The position numbers were made by a program, and so were the translations under genes. Shown here in pieces: positions 34,630-42,736 of a stretch of 64,000 bases of DNA. The notes below the pieces were generated by a model. It was not told the origin of the DNA and ran no database searches. It saw only the letters and a program-made list of their open reading frames with translations. The stretch comes from Pseudarthrobacter sp. NIBRBAC000502772 (GTDB lineage Bacteria; Actinomycetota; Actinomycetes; Actinomycetales; Micrococcaceae): the NCBI RefSeq assembly GCF_006517235.1, contig NZ_CP041188.1:4340001-4404000 (forward strand), read 5' to 3'. Positions within the stretch are counted from its first letter, which is position 1, and each line of letters opens with the position of its first letter.

Positions 34630-35570
34630 GGGATCTCCTTCTGGGTCACGATCAGTTGATCGGCAAGTTCTGCGTATTGGGGTGAGATTTCCCCCGCGGC
34701 CGGCATAAGGACGGCAGCGGCCGACCATGCGGTCGCGGCCCGGAGAATGTCATCTGGGCTCGAGATGCCCTCGGAAAGACATGTTGCTGCGGCGGCCACG
34801 GCTGCGTCTCCGGCGCCTGTGGGATTGCCGCCCAGGCCGTAGGGAAGCCGGGCATGCCAGTACATGGCCGGATCAGCCGCGTCGAACATCATCATTCCTG
34901 CCGCACCGGAACTGACCATCACACGGTGAGCTCCCATCCTGATCAGCTGGCAGGCAGCCACGACTGGGTCGTCTTCGCCCGTGGCCTCCCTCAGTTCGTG
35001 ATGGTTCGGCTTGACCAGGTCAGCTCCTGCCCTGGCAGCAGACACCAGGCCCGGTCCCGACGTATCGATGATGGCCCGTACACCTGCGTGATGTGCCAAC
35101 GTCACCAAAGAGGCATAGAAGTCAGGGTCCGCCCCGGAAGGGAGGCTCCCCGATCCGACGAGGATCCCTTCGCCCGGAACGAGGGAATCCTTCACAGCCG
35201 CCCGAAGGCACTGCCATTCGGCGGCGCTGAGGTGGTGCCCCGGTTCGTTCAGGATGATGGTGTCAGCCTTCGACGTGTCCACGACCGCAATGCTGCGCCT
35301 GGTGTCTGCTTCGACGGGGATTATCCGGTGGGGCATGCCGCTGGATGAGAGTTCGGCCTTGAACTCAGTGCTGGCGGCGCCCGACCCTGCCGGGGCAAGT
35401 GCAAGAACCGGAAACCCCAGTTGGTGGGCAACCCGCGCCACGTTGAGGCCCTTCCCTCCTGCCCTGATCAGGGGGGTGGCTACACGATGGGTTGACCCGG
35501 GCGTGATCCGCTGGACTCGGTATGTCATGTCCACGGCCGGGTTAGGGGTGACCGTAACTATGCGTTTCAT
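34626..35570 (-). CDS. PfkB-family hexose-phosphate kinase (1-phosphofructokinase/tagatose-6-P kinase type)
   Basis: A 314-residue ribokinase-fold sugar kinase. The N-terminal VTVTPNPAVDMTYRV and RAGGKGLNVARVAHQLG, and the C-terminal anion hole/catalytic base motif NPTGAGDA, are diagnostic of the LacC/FruK subfamily. It uses ATP to phosphorylate tagatose-6-P or fructose-1-P at the free terminal carbon. Four-base overlaps with both flanking genes (ROK kinase upstream, aldolase downstream) show tight coupling. The context favours tagatose-6-phosphate. Usual family length. Confidence 0.92.
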   Translation of the reverse strand: MKRIVTVTPNPAVDMTYRVQRITPGSTHRVATPLIRAGGKGLNVARVAHQLGFPVLALAPAGSGAASTEFKAELSSSGMPHRIIPVEADTRRSIAVVDTSKADTIILNEPGHHLSAAEWQCLRAAVKDSLVPGEGILVGSGSLPSGADPDFYASLVTLAHHAGVRAIIDTSGPGLVSAARAGADLVKPNHHELREATGEDDPVVAACQLIRMGAHRVMVSSGAAGMMMFDAADPAMYWHARLPYGLGGNPTGAGDAAVAAAATCLSEGISSPDDILRAATAWSAAAVLMPAAGEISPQYAELADQLIVTQKEIP

Positions 35571-36529
35571 GCTTGTCCTGATTCGGCTGCCAGGAGTGAC
35601 CGTGCACCCAAGGCGGCACCGATGAGACCGGCGTCCTGGCCGAGTCTGGCTTGGAGGATCTCGGGGCGCCGGTGAAAGGTCAGGTGCTCCCCGACCCTGC
35701 GGCGCAGCGGTACCAACAGCTCATCACCGGCCTCGGACAGGCCGCCGCCGACGATGACTGCTTCCGTGCCAAGGACGGTGATGCATTGTGAAACAGTGAA
35801 CGCCAAGGCGTCGATGGCTTCGTCCCAGACTTGTCTGGCAGCGATGTCGCCGGCCTGCATGCGTGTCAGGACCTCGCTGGCTCCGTCTACGGCATTGCCG
35901 GAAATTCGCGTGTACCGTCGGGCGATGGCAGCAGCGGACCCCACCGATTCCAGGATCTCGGTCCCGGTTCCGGAGGGATCGGGAACCAGCGAATGCCCGA
36001 ATTCTCCCGCATAACCACCGGCTGTCACCGGCAGCCCGCCGGCAAAAACCGTTCCGGCAATTCCTGTACCGATGATGATCACCACCACATCGTCGAATCC
36101 GTGGCCGGCACCAAGCTCGAATTCAGCTATGCCTGCCGAAGTCACGTCGTGGCCGAAGGCGACGGGCAGCCCCAGGCGTTTTTCGCACTCTGCCCTGAAC
36201 GGGAAGTTGGTCCATCCCAGATTCGCGGAGAAGACACCCACTCCTGCACGCGCGTTCACGATCCCCGGAACGACAAGACCTGCAGCTTTCGCCTGCAGCC
36301 CGGGTGAGCGCTCGGAAAGTTCCCTGCTCAGCTCGCGGACCCGGTCCAGGACGGCTTCCGCCGTCCGTGCTCCGTCCCGGGGTGTGGGGACACGCACTAC
36401 ATCAAGCAAGTCACCCGATGCGCTCAGCATTGTTCCTTTGATGTCGGTTCCCCCGACATCAAAAGCCATAACATCGCCCGGGGCAGGTCCGAGCAGGTTT
36501 CCTGGCTGCGGCATCAGGTTGGGGACCAT
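35567..36529 (-). CDS. ROK-family sugar kinase lacking the zinc cysteine cluster
   Basis: A 320-residue ROK protein without a DNA-binding domain, so a kinase. ATP-binding motifs are AFDVGGTDIKG near residue 22 and VIIIGTGIAGTVFAGG; AGEFGH supplies the conserved substrate-contacting His. The region after GH, which in most ROK kinases carries the CxCGxxGCxE zinc site, here reads SLVPDPSGTGTEILESVGS with no cysteine. In this operon it would phosphorylate GalNAc or galactosamine at C6. Met codons at residues 1, 6 and 21 leave the start uncertain; 36529 is nine bases past the SIS gene stop. Confidence 0.88.
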   Translation of the reverse strand: MVPNLMPQPGNLLGPAPGDVMAFDVGGTDIKGTMLSASGDLLDVVRVPTPRDGARTAEAVLDRVRELSRELSERSPGLQAKAAGLVVPGIVNARAGVGVFSANLGWTNFPFRAECEKRLGLPVAFGHDVTSAGIAEFELGAGHGFDDVVVIIIGTGIAGTVFAGGLPVTAGGYAGEFGHSLVPDPSGTGTEILESVGSAAAIARRYTRISGNAVDGASEVLTRMQAGDIAARQVWDEAIDALAFTVSQCITVLGTEAVIVGGGLSEAGDELLVPLRRRVGEHLTFHRRPEILQARLGQDAGLIGAALGARSLLAAESGQA

Positions 36530-36537
36530 GACCTTAC

Positions 36538-37482
36538 CTATCCGGCCGTGGCGGTGGCAGTGGCAGTGGCAGTGGCAGCAAGGATGACGGAGCGTGACAA
36601 GTTCCGCGGAACATCAGGGTTCAGGCCGCGCGCCCGGGCCCGTTCCAGCGTGACCTTGTGCACGCGGGCCAGCTGCGCCAGGGGGTGCTGTCCGCCATGG
36701 ATGTACAGTGCGCCGGTCTCGGCAACGTCGGCCTCGAGCCCTGCCGGTTCATCGCCCAAAAGCCAGACAACCCGCCCCGGCGCGGCTATGGAAATGGGGC
36801 CGTGGCGGTACTCCATGGCCGAATAGGACTCCGTCCACCCCTGGACTGCTTCGCGCATCTTCAGCCCGGCCTCGTGGGCCAAGCCGACCGTCCACCCGCT
36901 GCCAAGGAAGGTGAACTGCTCCGCGTCCAACAGCTCATGCGGAACTTCCGTGCTGACAGCGTCCCGGGCGTCGGCGACGGCCTCGGTCAGGTCGACGCCG
37001 AGGTTGGTCAGCAGGTACGCCAGCGCAGCGGTAGCGAACCGCGTCTGCACCACAGATTTTTCGTCGGCGTAAGGCAAACCGATCACTGTATCGGCAAGAC
37101 CCACCAGGGGCGATTCCAAATCCCCGATCAGGGCCACGGTGGGGGCTTTCCCGCGCAGGCCGGCCACCACTTCCAGCACCTCGGAGGTGGTGCCCGAGCG
37201 CGTGATAACTACGACGGCGTCGTACGTCCTGGGAGCGCTGTTGTGGTTGAGGAAAGCCTCAGAGGCAGCAAACGCATCCGTCAGTCCTTTGCCAAGACGC
37301 TCCCGCATGACCGCATAACTCTGGGCCATGAACCATGACGTTCCGCAGCCGATGACAGCAACGGCAAGCCCGTCCGCGGGCAACAGGTCTTCGGACCTCG
37401 ACTGGTCGATGGCCCGTGTCCATATGTCGGGTTGGGAGAGCAGTTCCTGCTCCATGAACGTCCCCAGCACGGTCTCAACCAT
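36538..37482 (-). CDS. SIS-domain sugar-phosphate isomerase/deaminase (AgaS-like)
   Basis: A 314-residue double-SIS protein. AVIGCGTSWFMAQSY and VITRSGTTSEVLEV form the first sugar-phosphate site, FLGSGWTVGLAHEAGLKMRE the second, and YSAMEYRHGP carries the catalytic Glu/His region found in GlmS isomerase domains and AgaS. With a PfkB kinase and a class II aldolase next to it, deamination and isomerisation of galactosamine-6-P to tagatose-6-P is the likely role. The start at 37482 follows AGGAGA. The C-terminus ends in an odd ATATATATAG tail encoded by a GGCAGT hexanucleotide repeat. It is first in a five-gene operon. Confidence 0.88.
   Translation of the reverse strand: MVETVLGTFMEQELLSQPDIWTRAIDQSRSEDLLPADGLAVAVIGCGTSWFMAQSYAVMRERLGKGLTDAFAASEAFLNHNSAPRTYDAVVVITRSGTTSEVLEVVAGLRGKAPTVALIGDLESPLVGLADTVIGLPYADEKSVVQTRFATAALAYLLTNLGVDLTEAVADARDAVSTEVPHELLDAEQFTFLGSGWTVGLAHEAGLKMREAVQGWTESYSAMEYRHGPISIAAPGRVVWLLGDEPAGLEADVAETGALYIHGGQHPLAQLARVHKVTLERARARGLNPDVPRNLSRSVILAATATATATATAG
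36551..36580. repeat. GGCAGT hexanucleotide microsatellite in a gene 3' end
   Basis: About four perfect GGCAGT units (plus-strand reading), preceded by a degenerate GGCGGT unit, encode alternating Ala-Thr at the C-terminus of the SIS protein. Slippage here would change only the tail length, since each unit keeps frame. Confidence 0.8.
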
Positions 37483-37861
37483 TGTCTTCTCCTAAGCGAA
37501 CGCCGATCCGGACAGCGCGGTCCAGGATCAGCTTTGAGTACTTATGACTGTTTTACAGCATATACGCTCATGAAATGTCTAGGCAATGATGCTTCCAGAT
37601 GGACCCAAAACGGAGGGATAAGCGCGGCGAATCGCCAGCTGACACCGCCCAGCACCTTCAGTACTGCTATTCGGCTCGGGCACACGCCAACGGATGGAGC
37701 ATCAGAATGAGTCAATCTCGTGATGAAAAGTGCTTTTTATAAATCAATACGATCATAATCTTGCACATGAGATGTGGATCACTTATGTTGGTTAAACGAT
37801 TAAAGACCAGCTGTGCACGGCAACGCACGGCCACTAAGCAATCCAGTACCCGAGGAGACGT
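37483..37861. other. Divergent intergenic region between Aga-type operon and LplB operon
   Basis: 379 bases without a gene, clearly AT-richer than the flanks from about 37690 to 37810. It holds the plus-strand promoter and operator at 37761-37803 and, towards the SIS gene, the small palindrome CTGTTTTACAG (37548-37558), a possible DeoR site. Nothing else was recognised in it. Confidence 0.6.
37761..37803 (+). promoter_or_regulatory. Promoter and LacI-type operator for the 37862 operon
   Basis: TTGCAC (37761-37766) and TATGTT (37784-37789) are 17 bases apart. The near-palindrome TTAAACGATTAA (37792-37803), CG-centred and matching its reverse complement except at one pair, covers the expected transcription start. 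The LacI gene at 41669 in the same operon is the natural candidate to bind it. Confidence 0.7.
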
Positions 37862-38884
37862 ATGAAATCGACGACGGAAGAACGCCCGGCACCGCCGGTA
37901 GTGCGTCGGCCGGGAGGTCAGGCGCCGGAAGCTGGCATACGCAAAGTCAAACCCGGCAAAGTGCCCGCGCAGAGTTTCCGGTCCCGCCTGCGCCGTGACA
38001 AGCAGATGCTGCTCATGATGGTGCCGGGGGCGGCGTTCCTGCTGCTGTTCTTTTACATCCCCATCCTGGGCAACGTGATCGCGTTCCAGGACTACCAGCC
38101 CTACATGGGCATCGGTGACAGCCTCTGGGTGGGGTGGCAGAATTTCGTGGACCTCTTCGGCAACCCCGATTTCGTCCATGCGTTCTGGAACACCCTGTAC
38201 CTGGCTGCCTGGCAGCTCGTCTTCCTGTTTCCTGTACCCCTTGTGCTGGCGCTGGTGGTCGATTCGCTGGTGAGTACCCGGGTCCGCCGGGTCTTCCAGA
38301 GCATCGCCTACCTGCCGCACTTCCTGTCCTGGGTCCTGGTCATCGCCTTTTTCCAGCAGATGCTCGGCGGAGCGGGCTTTGTTAACAACACCCTGCGGCA
38401 GCTGGGCATGGAAGCCGTGCCGTTCATGACCAACCCGGAAACGTTCCCCCTCCTGGTAGTGGTCCAAATGATCTGGAAAGACGCCGGCTGGGCCATGATC
38501 ATCTTCCTGGCCGCGATGGCCAGCATCGATAACTCGCTTTACGAGGCGGCAGCCGCCGACGGCGCCGGGCGTTGGCGCCGCTTGTGGCACATCACGCTGC
38601 CGGGGCTCCGCCCGGTCATCGTCCTGCTCCTGATCCTGCGGATCGGCGACATACTCTCGGTGGGCTTCGAACAGTTCATCCTGCAGCGCGACGCTGTTGG
38701 GGCCGGAGCCGCCGAGGTCCTGGACACATTCACCTACTACACGGGCGTAGTCGGCGGAGGCTGGAGTTCCGGCGCCGCGGCCGGCCTGGCCAAGGGAGTG
38801 GTCAGCGCCCTGCTGATCTACGCCGCCAACAAACTTGCCCACCGCTTTGGCGAAGACGGAATTTTTGCGAAGAAGGTCGGCTAG
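37862..38884 (+). CDS. Carbohydrate ABC importer permease (LplB type)
   Basis: A 340-residue permease with a 45-residue basic cytoplasmic leader and six transmembrane segments. The GNVIAFQDYQPYMGI stretch after the first span and the coupling loop YEAAAADGAGRWRRLW mark the LplB/YtcP-type CUT1 subgroup, which in Bacilli serves complex oligosaccharides, and whose binding proteins are larger than usual, as here. GGAG precedes the ATG. It is first in the operon permease, permease, binding protein, regulator, oxidoreductase. Confidence 0.94.
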   Translation: MKSTTEERPAPPVVRRPGGQAPEAGIRKVKPGKVPAQSFRSRLRRDKQMLLMMVPGAAFLLLFFYIPILGNVIAFQDYQPYMGIGDSLWVGWQNFVDLFGNPDFVHAFWNTLYLAAWQLVFLFPVPLVLALVVDSLVSTRVRRVFQSIAYLPHFLSWVLVIAFFQQMLGGAGFVNNTLRQLGMEAVPFMTNPETFPLLVVVQMIWKDAGWAMIIFLAAMASIDNSLYEAAAADGAGRWRRLWHITLPGLRPVIVLLLILRIGDILSVGFEQFILQRDAVGAGAAEVLDTFTYYTGVVGGGWSSGAAAGLAKGVVSALLIYAANKLAHRFGEDGIFAKKVG

Positions 38885-38916
38885 CCAGCCCGGCTACCGG
38901 ACAAGGAGAGCACACG

Positions 38917-39858
38917 ATGGCAACCACACTATCCACCAAGAAACCCCTGGCCGCGCGCAAGGTCAAGGCACTGAGCTACAACCCCAAGCGCCCAGTCTGG
39001 AAAGAGCGGCCCTCGCCCTTCTACCAAACCGTCAAGGCCCTGGTGCTGATCGTCTTCAGCATTTCCATCCTGACCCCGATCCTGCTGGTTGTGTCCACTT
39101 CCCTGGCGGACAACGAACAGCTAACGCGGGCCGGCGGCTTCGTCCTCTGGCCCGAGCGGCCCACACTGGAGGCCTACACCACCATCTTCAGGGGCCCCAT
39201 GGTCATCCAGTCCCTCGGGGTCAGCCTGTTCATCACCGTGGTGGGCACCCTTCTGGCCCTCTTCGTCACCATCACCATGGCGTACGCCACCAGCCGGTCC
39301 GTTCTGTTCGGCCGGCCGGTGATCCTGGCGATCCTCTTCACGCTGTTGTTCGCCCCGGGCCTCATTCCGTCGTTCCTGATGATCCGCCAACTGGACTTGC
39401 TGGACTCGCTCTGGTCTCTGATCCTGCCCGGCATTTTCGGGGCCTTCAACTTCGTGGTCATGAGGTCCTTCTTTATGAACATCCCCGGTGAACTGATCGA
39501 AAGCGCAAGGATCGACGGCGCCAGCGACTGGCAGATCCTCTGGCGCATCGTGATGCCGCTCTCGAAAGCCGTGATCGCCGTCGTCGGACTGTTCTATGCG
39601 GTTGGCTTCTGGAACTCCTTCTTCAACGCGCTCCTCTACATCAACGACCACAGCAAGTGGCCCATCCAACTGCTCCTGCGCAACTTCGTTGTCCAGGGCA
39701 GTGGCGCTGCCGAACAGCTGGGCATCAGCACAACGCCGCCGCCGCAGTCCGTCCAGATGGCTGTGGTGGTGGTGGCCCTGGTTCCCATCCTCATGGTTTA
39801 TCCGTTCCTGCAGAAGCACTTCGCCAAGGGCGTCATCACCGGGGCAGTCAAGGGCTGA
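38917..39858 (+). CDS. Carbohydrate ABC importer permease (LplC type)
   Basis: A 313-residue permease. The start is set at 38917 (MATTLSTKKPL) behind AAGGAGA; the frame is open far upstream inside the previous gene, but without a start signal. Six transmembrane segments follow, with TSLADNEQLTRAGGFVLWP after the first span and the coupling loop IESARIDGASDWQILW. It partners the product of 37862-38884. Confidence 0.94.
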   Translation: MATTLSTKKPLAARKVKALSYNPKRPVWKERPSPFYQTVKALVLIVFSISILTPILLVVSTSLADNEQLTRAGGFVLWPERPTLEAYTTIFRGPMVIQSLGVSLFITVVGTLLALFVTITMAYATSRSVLFGRPVILAILFTLLFAPGLIPSFLMIRQLDLLDSLWSLILPGIFGAFNFVVMRSFFMNIPGELIESARIDGASDWQILWRIVMPLSKAVIAVVGLFYAVGFWNSFFNALLYINDHSKWPIQLLLRNFVVQGSGAAEQLGISTTPPPQSVQMAVVVVALVPILMVYPFLQKHFAKGVITGAVKG

Positions 39859-39935
39859 TCCCGGCTGCGTCCGGCTCAAGCTATGCCCTCCACGCAAGAA
39901 GCATCGATACAACCCACCTAAGAAAGGGTCCTTCC

Positions 39936-41597
39936 ATGACCAGCACCATCTCAGGAGCGGCCGGCGTCAGCCGCCGCGGATTCCTTGGCCTTGCAGGCCT
40001 TGCCATTACCACCGCGGGACTCGCCGCATGCGGCGGAGGCGGCGGCTCCACCAGCGGAGGCGCCTCCGCCTCTTCCTCGGTCAAGTTGCCCACGTACAAG
40101 GAATTTACCGGCCTGACTCCGGACCTGGCGGGCAACGCCAAGGGCCTGCAGGCTGCCTACTTCAAGCTGCCCAAACCCGTGCAGTCCGTCAAGGACGCGC
40201 CGCTCAAGGGCAAGGTGACGGGCCTGACCGAAACCTTCGACACCATGAGTCCCGCCATGAAGGACAACCCCTTCTGGCAGCGACTTAATGCCAAGCTGGG
40301 CGGCGACCTGGAACTGCAGATCGCCGAGGACATCGGCGACGGCTACCCCGCCAAGTTCGCCACCGTCCTGGCCAGCAACGACCTCCCTGACATGATGTGG
40401 GTTCCGCCGAACCAGGGCATCCCTAACATCGGCCCCATGCTGGAAGCCAAGTTCCAGGATCTGACCCCGTACCTCTCCGGCGACGCCGTGCTTGAGTACC
40501 CCAACCTGGCGGCCCTGAAACCGGACTCCTGGAAGACCGCCGTCGTCAACGGCAAGATCTGGGGCGCACCGATCCCCAGCACGCCTTTCGGACAGGTCTA
40601 CATCGGCAACCGCGAGACCTGGGCCGAGGTGGGCGGCTTCGGGGCCAGCAATGCGGACGAATTCCTGGCGAAGGCCAAGGAAATCACCCGTCCCGGCGAG
40701 CAGAAGTATGCGCTGGAACCGTCCTATATCAACGCCCTGCACATGGTGGGTGAATGGTTCGGCGCCCCCAACGGCTGGGCCGTGAACAAGGACCGCACCC
40801 TGACCAACCTCTACGAGACCGACGAGTACGCGGCCAGCGTGGAATTCGTGGCCAAAATGTTCGCGGCCGGCGTGTTCTACCCTGATGCCCAGGCGACGGA
40901 CATCCGGGCCCGCGTTGCCAACGGCAGCGTCGGCGCCCAGGTGGTCAGCGGACCGCACGACCTCAACGACTACCGCGCCCTCAACGAAACCGCCGGGTTC
41001 GAGATCCTGGTTCCGTTCAGCGCCGACGGCAAGGTCACGCCGACCTACGACATGGGCTACGGAACAGTGGGCTTCACCCCGTTCAAGAAGGCCGACGAAT
41101 CCAAGATCCGTGAGCTCCTCGCGCTGATGAACTACCTCTCCGCCCCCTTCGGCACGGTCGAATACCTGCAGAAGAACTATGGCGAGCTGGGCCAGGACTA
41201 CACCCTGGACGGAAACGGCAACCCGCTCCGGACCGAAACGGGCACCACCAACGCGCCGGGCCTGGTCTCGGCGCTGACCATCATGTCCAGCCCGGAGAAC
41301 GTCAACTTCAACCCGGGCTTCGACGATGACACCCGCTACGTGAACCAGCAGCAGCAAAAGCTGCTCGAGATCGCCTGGCGCAACCCCACCAACGGTTCCT
41401 ACTCGGACACCAACGCCAAGGTTGGCGCCAAGATCGGAAAGCAGCTGCGCGACAAGGTCACCGACGTTGTCACCGGCCGCGCCAAGATCAATGAACTCCA
41501 GAACGCCGTCAAGCGCTGGAAGAGTGAAGGCGGGGACAAGATCCGCGACGAATACCAGGCAGCCCTGGCCTCCGACGCACCCGTCTTCCGCACCTAG
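39936..41597 (+). CDS. Large ABC solute-binding lipoprotein (LplA type)
   Basis: A 553-residue solute-binding protein, larger than the other five here, as is usual for LplA-type systems. The start at 39936 (MTSTISGAAG) follows AGAAAGGG. The signal has twin arginines (SRRGFLGLAG, Arg13-Arg14) and lipobox LAAC (Cys32), so it is a lipoprotein that probably leaves by the Tat route. The mature part shows LPDMMWVPPN and a C-terminal helical region with long Lys/Glu stretches. The ligand is unknown; a long oligosaccharide is likely from the family. Confidence 0.93.
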   Translation: MTSTISGAAGVSRRGFLGLAGLAITTAGLAACGGGGGSTSGGASASSSVKLPTYKEFTGLTPDLAGNAKGLQAAYFKLPKPVQSVKDAPLKGKVTGLTETFDTMSPAMKDNPFWQRLNAKLGGDLELQIAEDIGDGYPAKFATVLASNDLPDMMWVPPNQGIPNIGPMLEAKFQDLTPYLSGDAVLEYPNLAALKPDSWKTAVVNGKIWGAPIPSTPFGQVYIGNRETWAEVGGFGASNADEFLAKAKEITRPGEQKYALEPSYINALHMVGEWFGAPNGWAVNKDRTLTNLYETDEYAASVEFVAKMFAAGVFYPDAQATDIRARVANGSVGAQVVSGPHDLNDYRALNETAGFEILVPFSADGKVTPTYDMGYGTVGFTPFKKADESKIRELLALMNYLSAPFGTVEYLQKNYGELGQDYTLDGNGNPLRTETGTTNAPGLVSALTIMSSPENVNFNPGFDDDTRYVNQQQQKLLEIAWRNPTNGSYSDTNAKVGAKIGKQLRDKVTDVVTGRAKINELQNAVKRWKSEGGDKIRDEYQAALASDAPVFRT

Positions 41598-41668
41598 TCC
41601 GGTCCCCGCGGCGGCGGGCACCAGGACAAGCAATAACAGGCAAGCCACGGAACGATCAAGGGGAAACC

Positions 41669-42712
41669 ATGGCAAAGACAACAGGCACGGGCCAAAGGCC
41701 CACCATCCGCATGGTGGCGGATCTCGCGGGGGTGTCGACTGCCACGGTCTCCTACGTCCTGTCCGGGCGCAGCGGAGACGGCGGGCCCCGGGTTTCGGAC
41801 CCGACGGCGGACAAGGTCAGGTCCGCGGCTGAGCGGCTGGGCTACCGGCCGAACCAGGCAGCACGCGCCATCCGGACCGGACGCACCAACACCGTGATCC
41901 TGTCCTTGACCATGCTCTCCGACCCTTGGTCGCTCTCGGTCATAGAAGCCGTACAACGGGCCGCCGCGCCGTTGGGAATCACGCCGATGATCCTCGGCGA
42001 CGCCGAGTGGGTCAAGGTCCTGGCCACGCACAATGCGGACGCCGTCTTCGTGGACGCCGTGGGCGAGCGGGACCGGGATGAACCGCGCCGGCTTGCCGCC
42101 CACGGAACCACCCTGGTGGTCTTCGACGAGCTGCTGGAACCGGACGGCTTCGACGTGATCCGTTCGATCGCCGGACCCGGCTGCGCCCTGGTGATGACGC
42201 ATCTGCTCGAGGGACACCGCAAGATCGGCTGCCTGACCACCTCGACGGCGTCCGGCTCGAGGGGTGCCCCGCGGTACCTGGCCTACGTCGATGCCCTCCG
42301 GGCCGCCGGGCTTCCGGTGCAGGAGGAGTACGTGGGTGTCTTCGACGGCACCACGGCCGGAGCGTATGCGACAGCCACGCGCCTGCTCGGCCAGCGGGAC
42401 CGGCCCACCGCCCTCTACGTCACGACGGACTATGCGGCCATCAGCGCCATCAACGCCGCCCAGCGGCTGGGCCTGACCGTGGGTCAGGACGTCGACATCA
42501 TCGGTGTCGGCAACACGGTCGAAGGCGAACGGATGTCCCCGTCGCTGAGCACCGTAGGTCCCGTGGACCTGTTTGACCGGCTCGCGCGGCTGCTGCTTGA
42601 CCGGGCCACCGGTACTGGGCCGGACACCGAACCCGGTGTCCTGGACTTCCCCTGGCAACTGTTCGTCCGGGAATCGGCGCCGCACCGCGGCGCCGCAACA
42701 AGACTTTACTGA
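41669..42712 (+). CDS. LacI family transcriptional regulator
   Basis: A 347-residue repressor with helix-turn-helix and hinge at residues about 10-68 (RMVADLAGVSTATVSYVLSG, then GYRPNQAARAIRTGRT) and a sugar sensor domain. It is preceded by AAGGGGAAA. It lies between the binding-protein and oxidoreductase genes of the same strand, so it is probably autoregulated with the operon. The TTAAACGATTAA element at 37792 is its likely operator. Confidence 0.94.
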   Translation: MAKTTGTGQRPTIRMVADLAGVSTATVSYVLSGRSGDGGPRVSDPTADKVRSAAERLGYRPNQAARAIRTGRTNTVILSLTMLSDPWSLSVIEAVQRAAAPLGITPMILGDAEWVKVLATHNADAVFVDAVGERDRDEPRRLAAHGTTLVVFDELLEPDGFDVIRSIAGPGCALVMTHLLEGHRKIGCLTTSTASGSRGAPRYLAYVDALRAAGLPVQEEYVGVFDGTTAGAYATATRLLGQRDRPTALYVTTDYAAISAINAAQRLGLTVGQDVDIIGVGNTVEGERMSPSLSTVGPVDLFDRLARLLLDRATGTGPDTEPGVLDFPWQLFVRESAPHRGAATRLY

Positions 42713-42736
42713 GAATCGACAGAAGGTATGCACACC

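Noticed and set aside
36551..36580. Repeat array considered as CRISPR
   Set aside because: Six-base units without spacers inside a coding sequence; it is a microsatellite.
39951..41681. A 576-codon minus-strand open frame
   Set aside because: It is antisense to the LplA-type binding protein, with Val/Gly-rich shadow composition. The same applies to 1307-2755 and 29004-30389.
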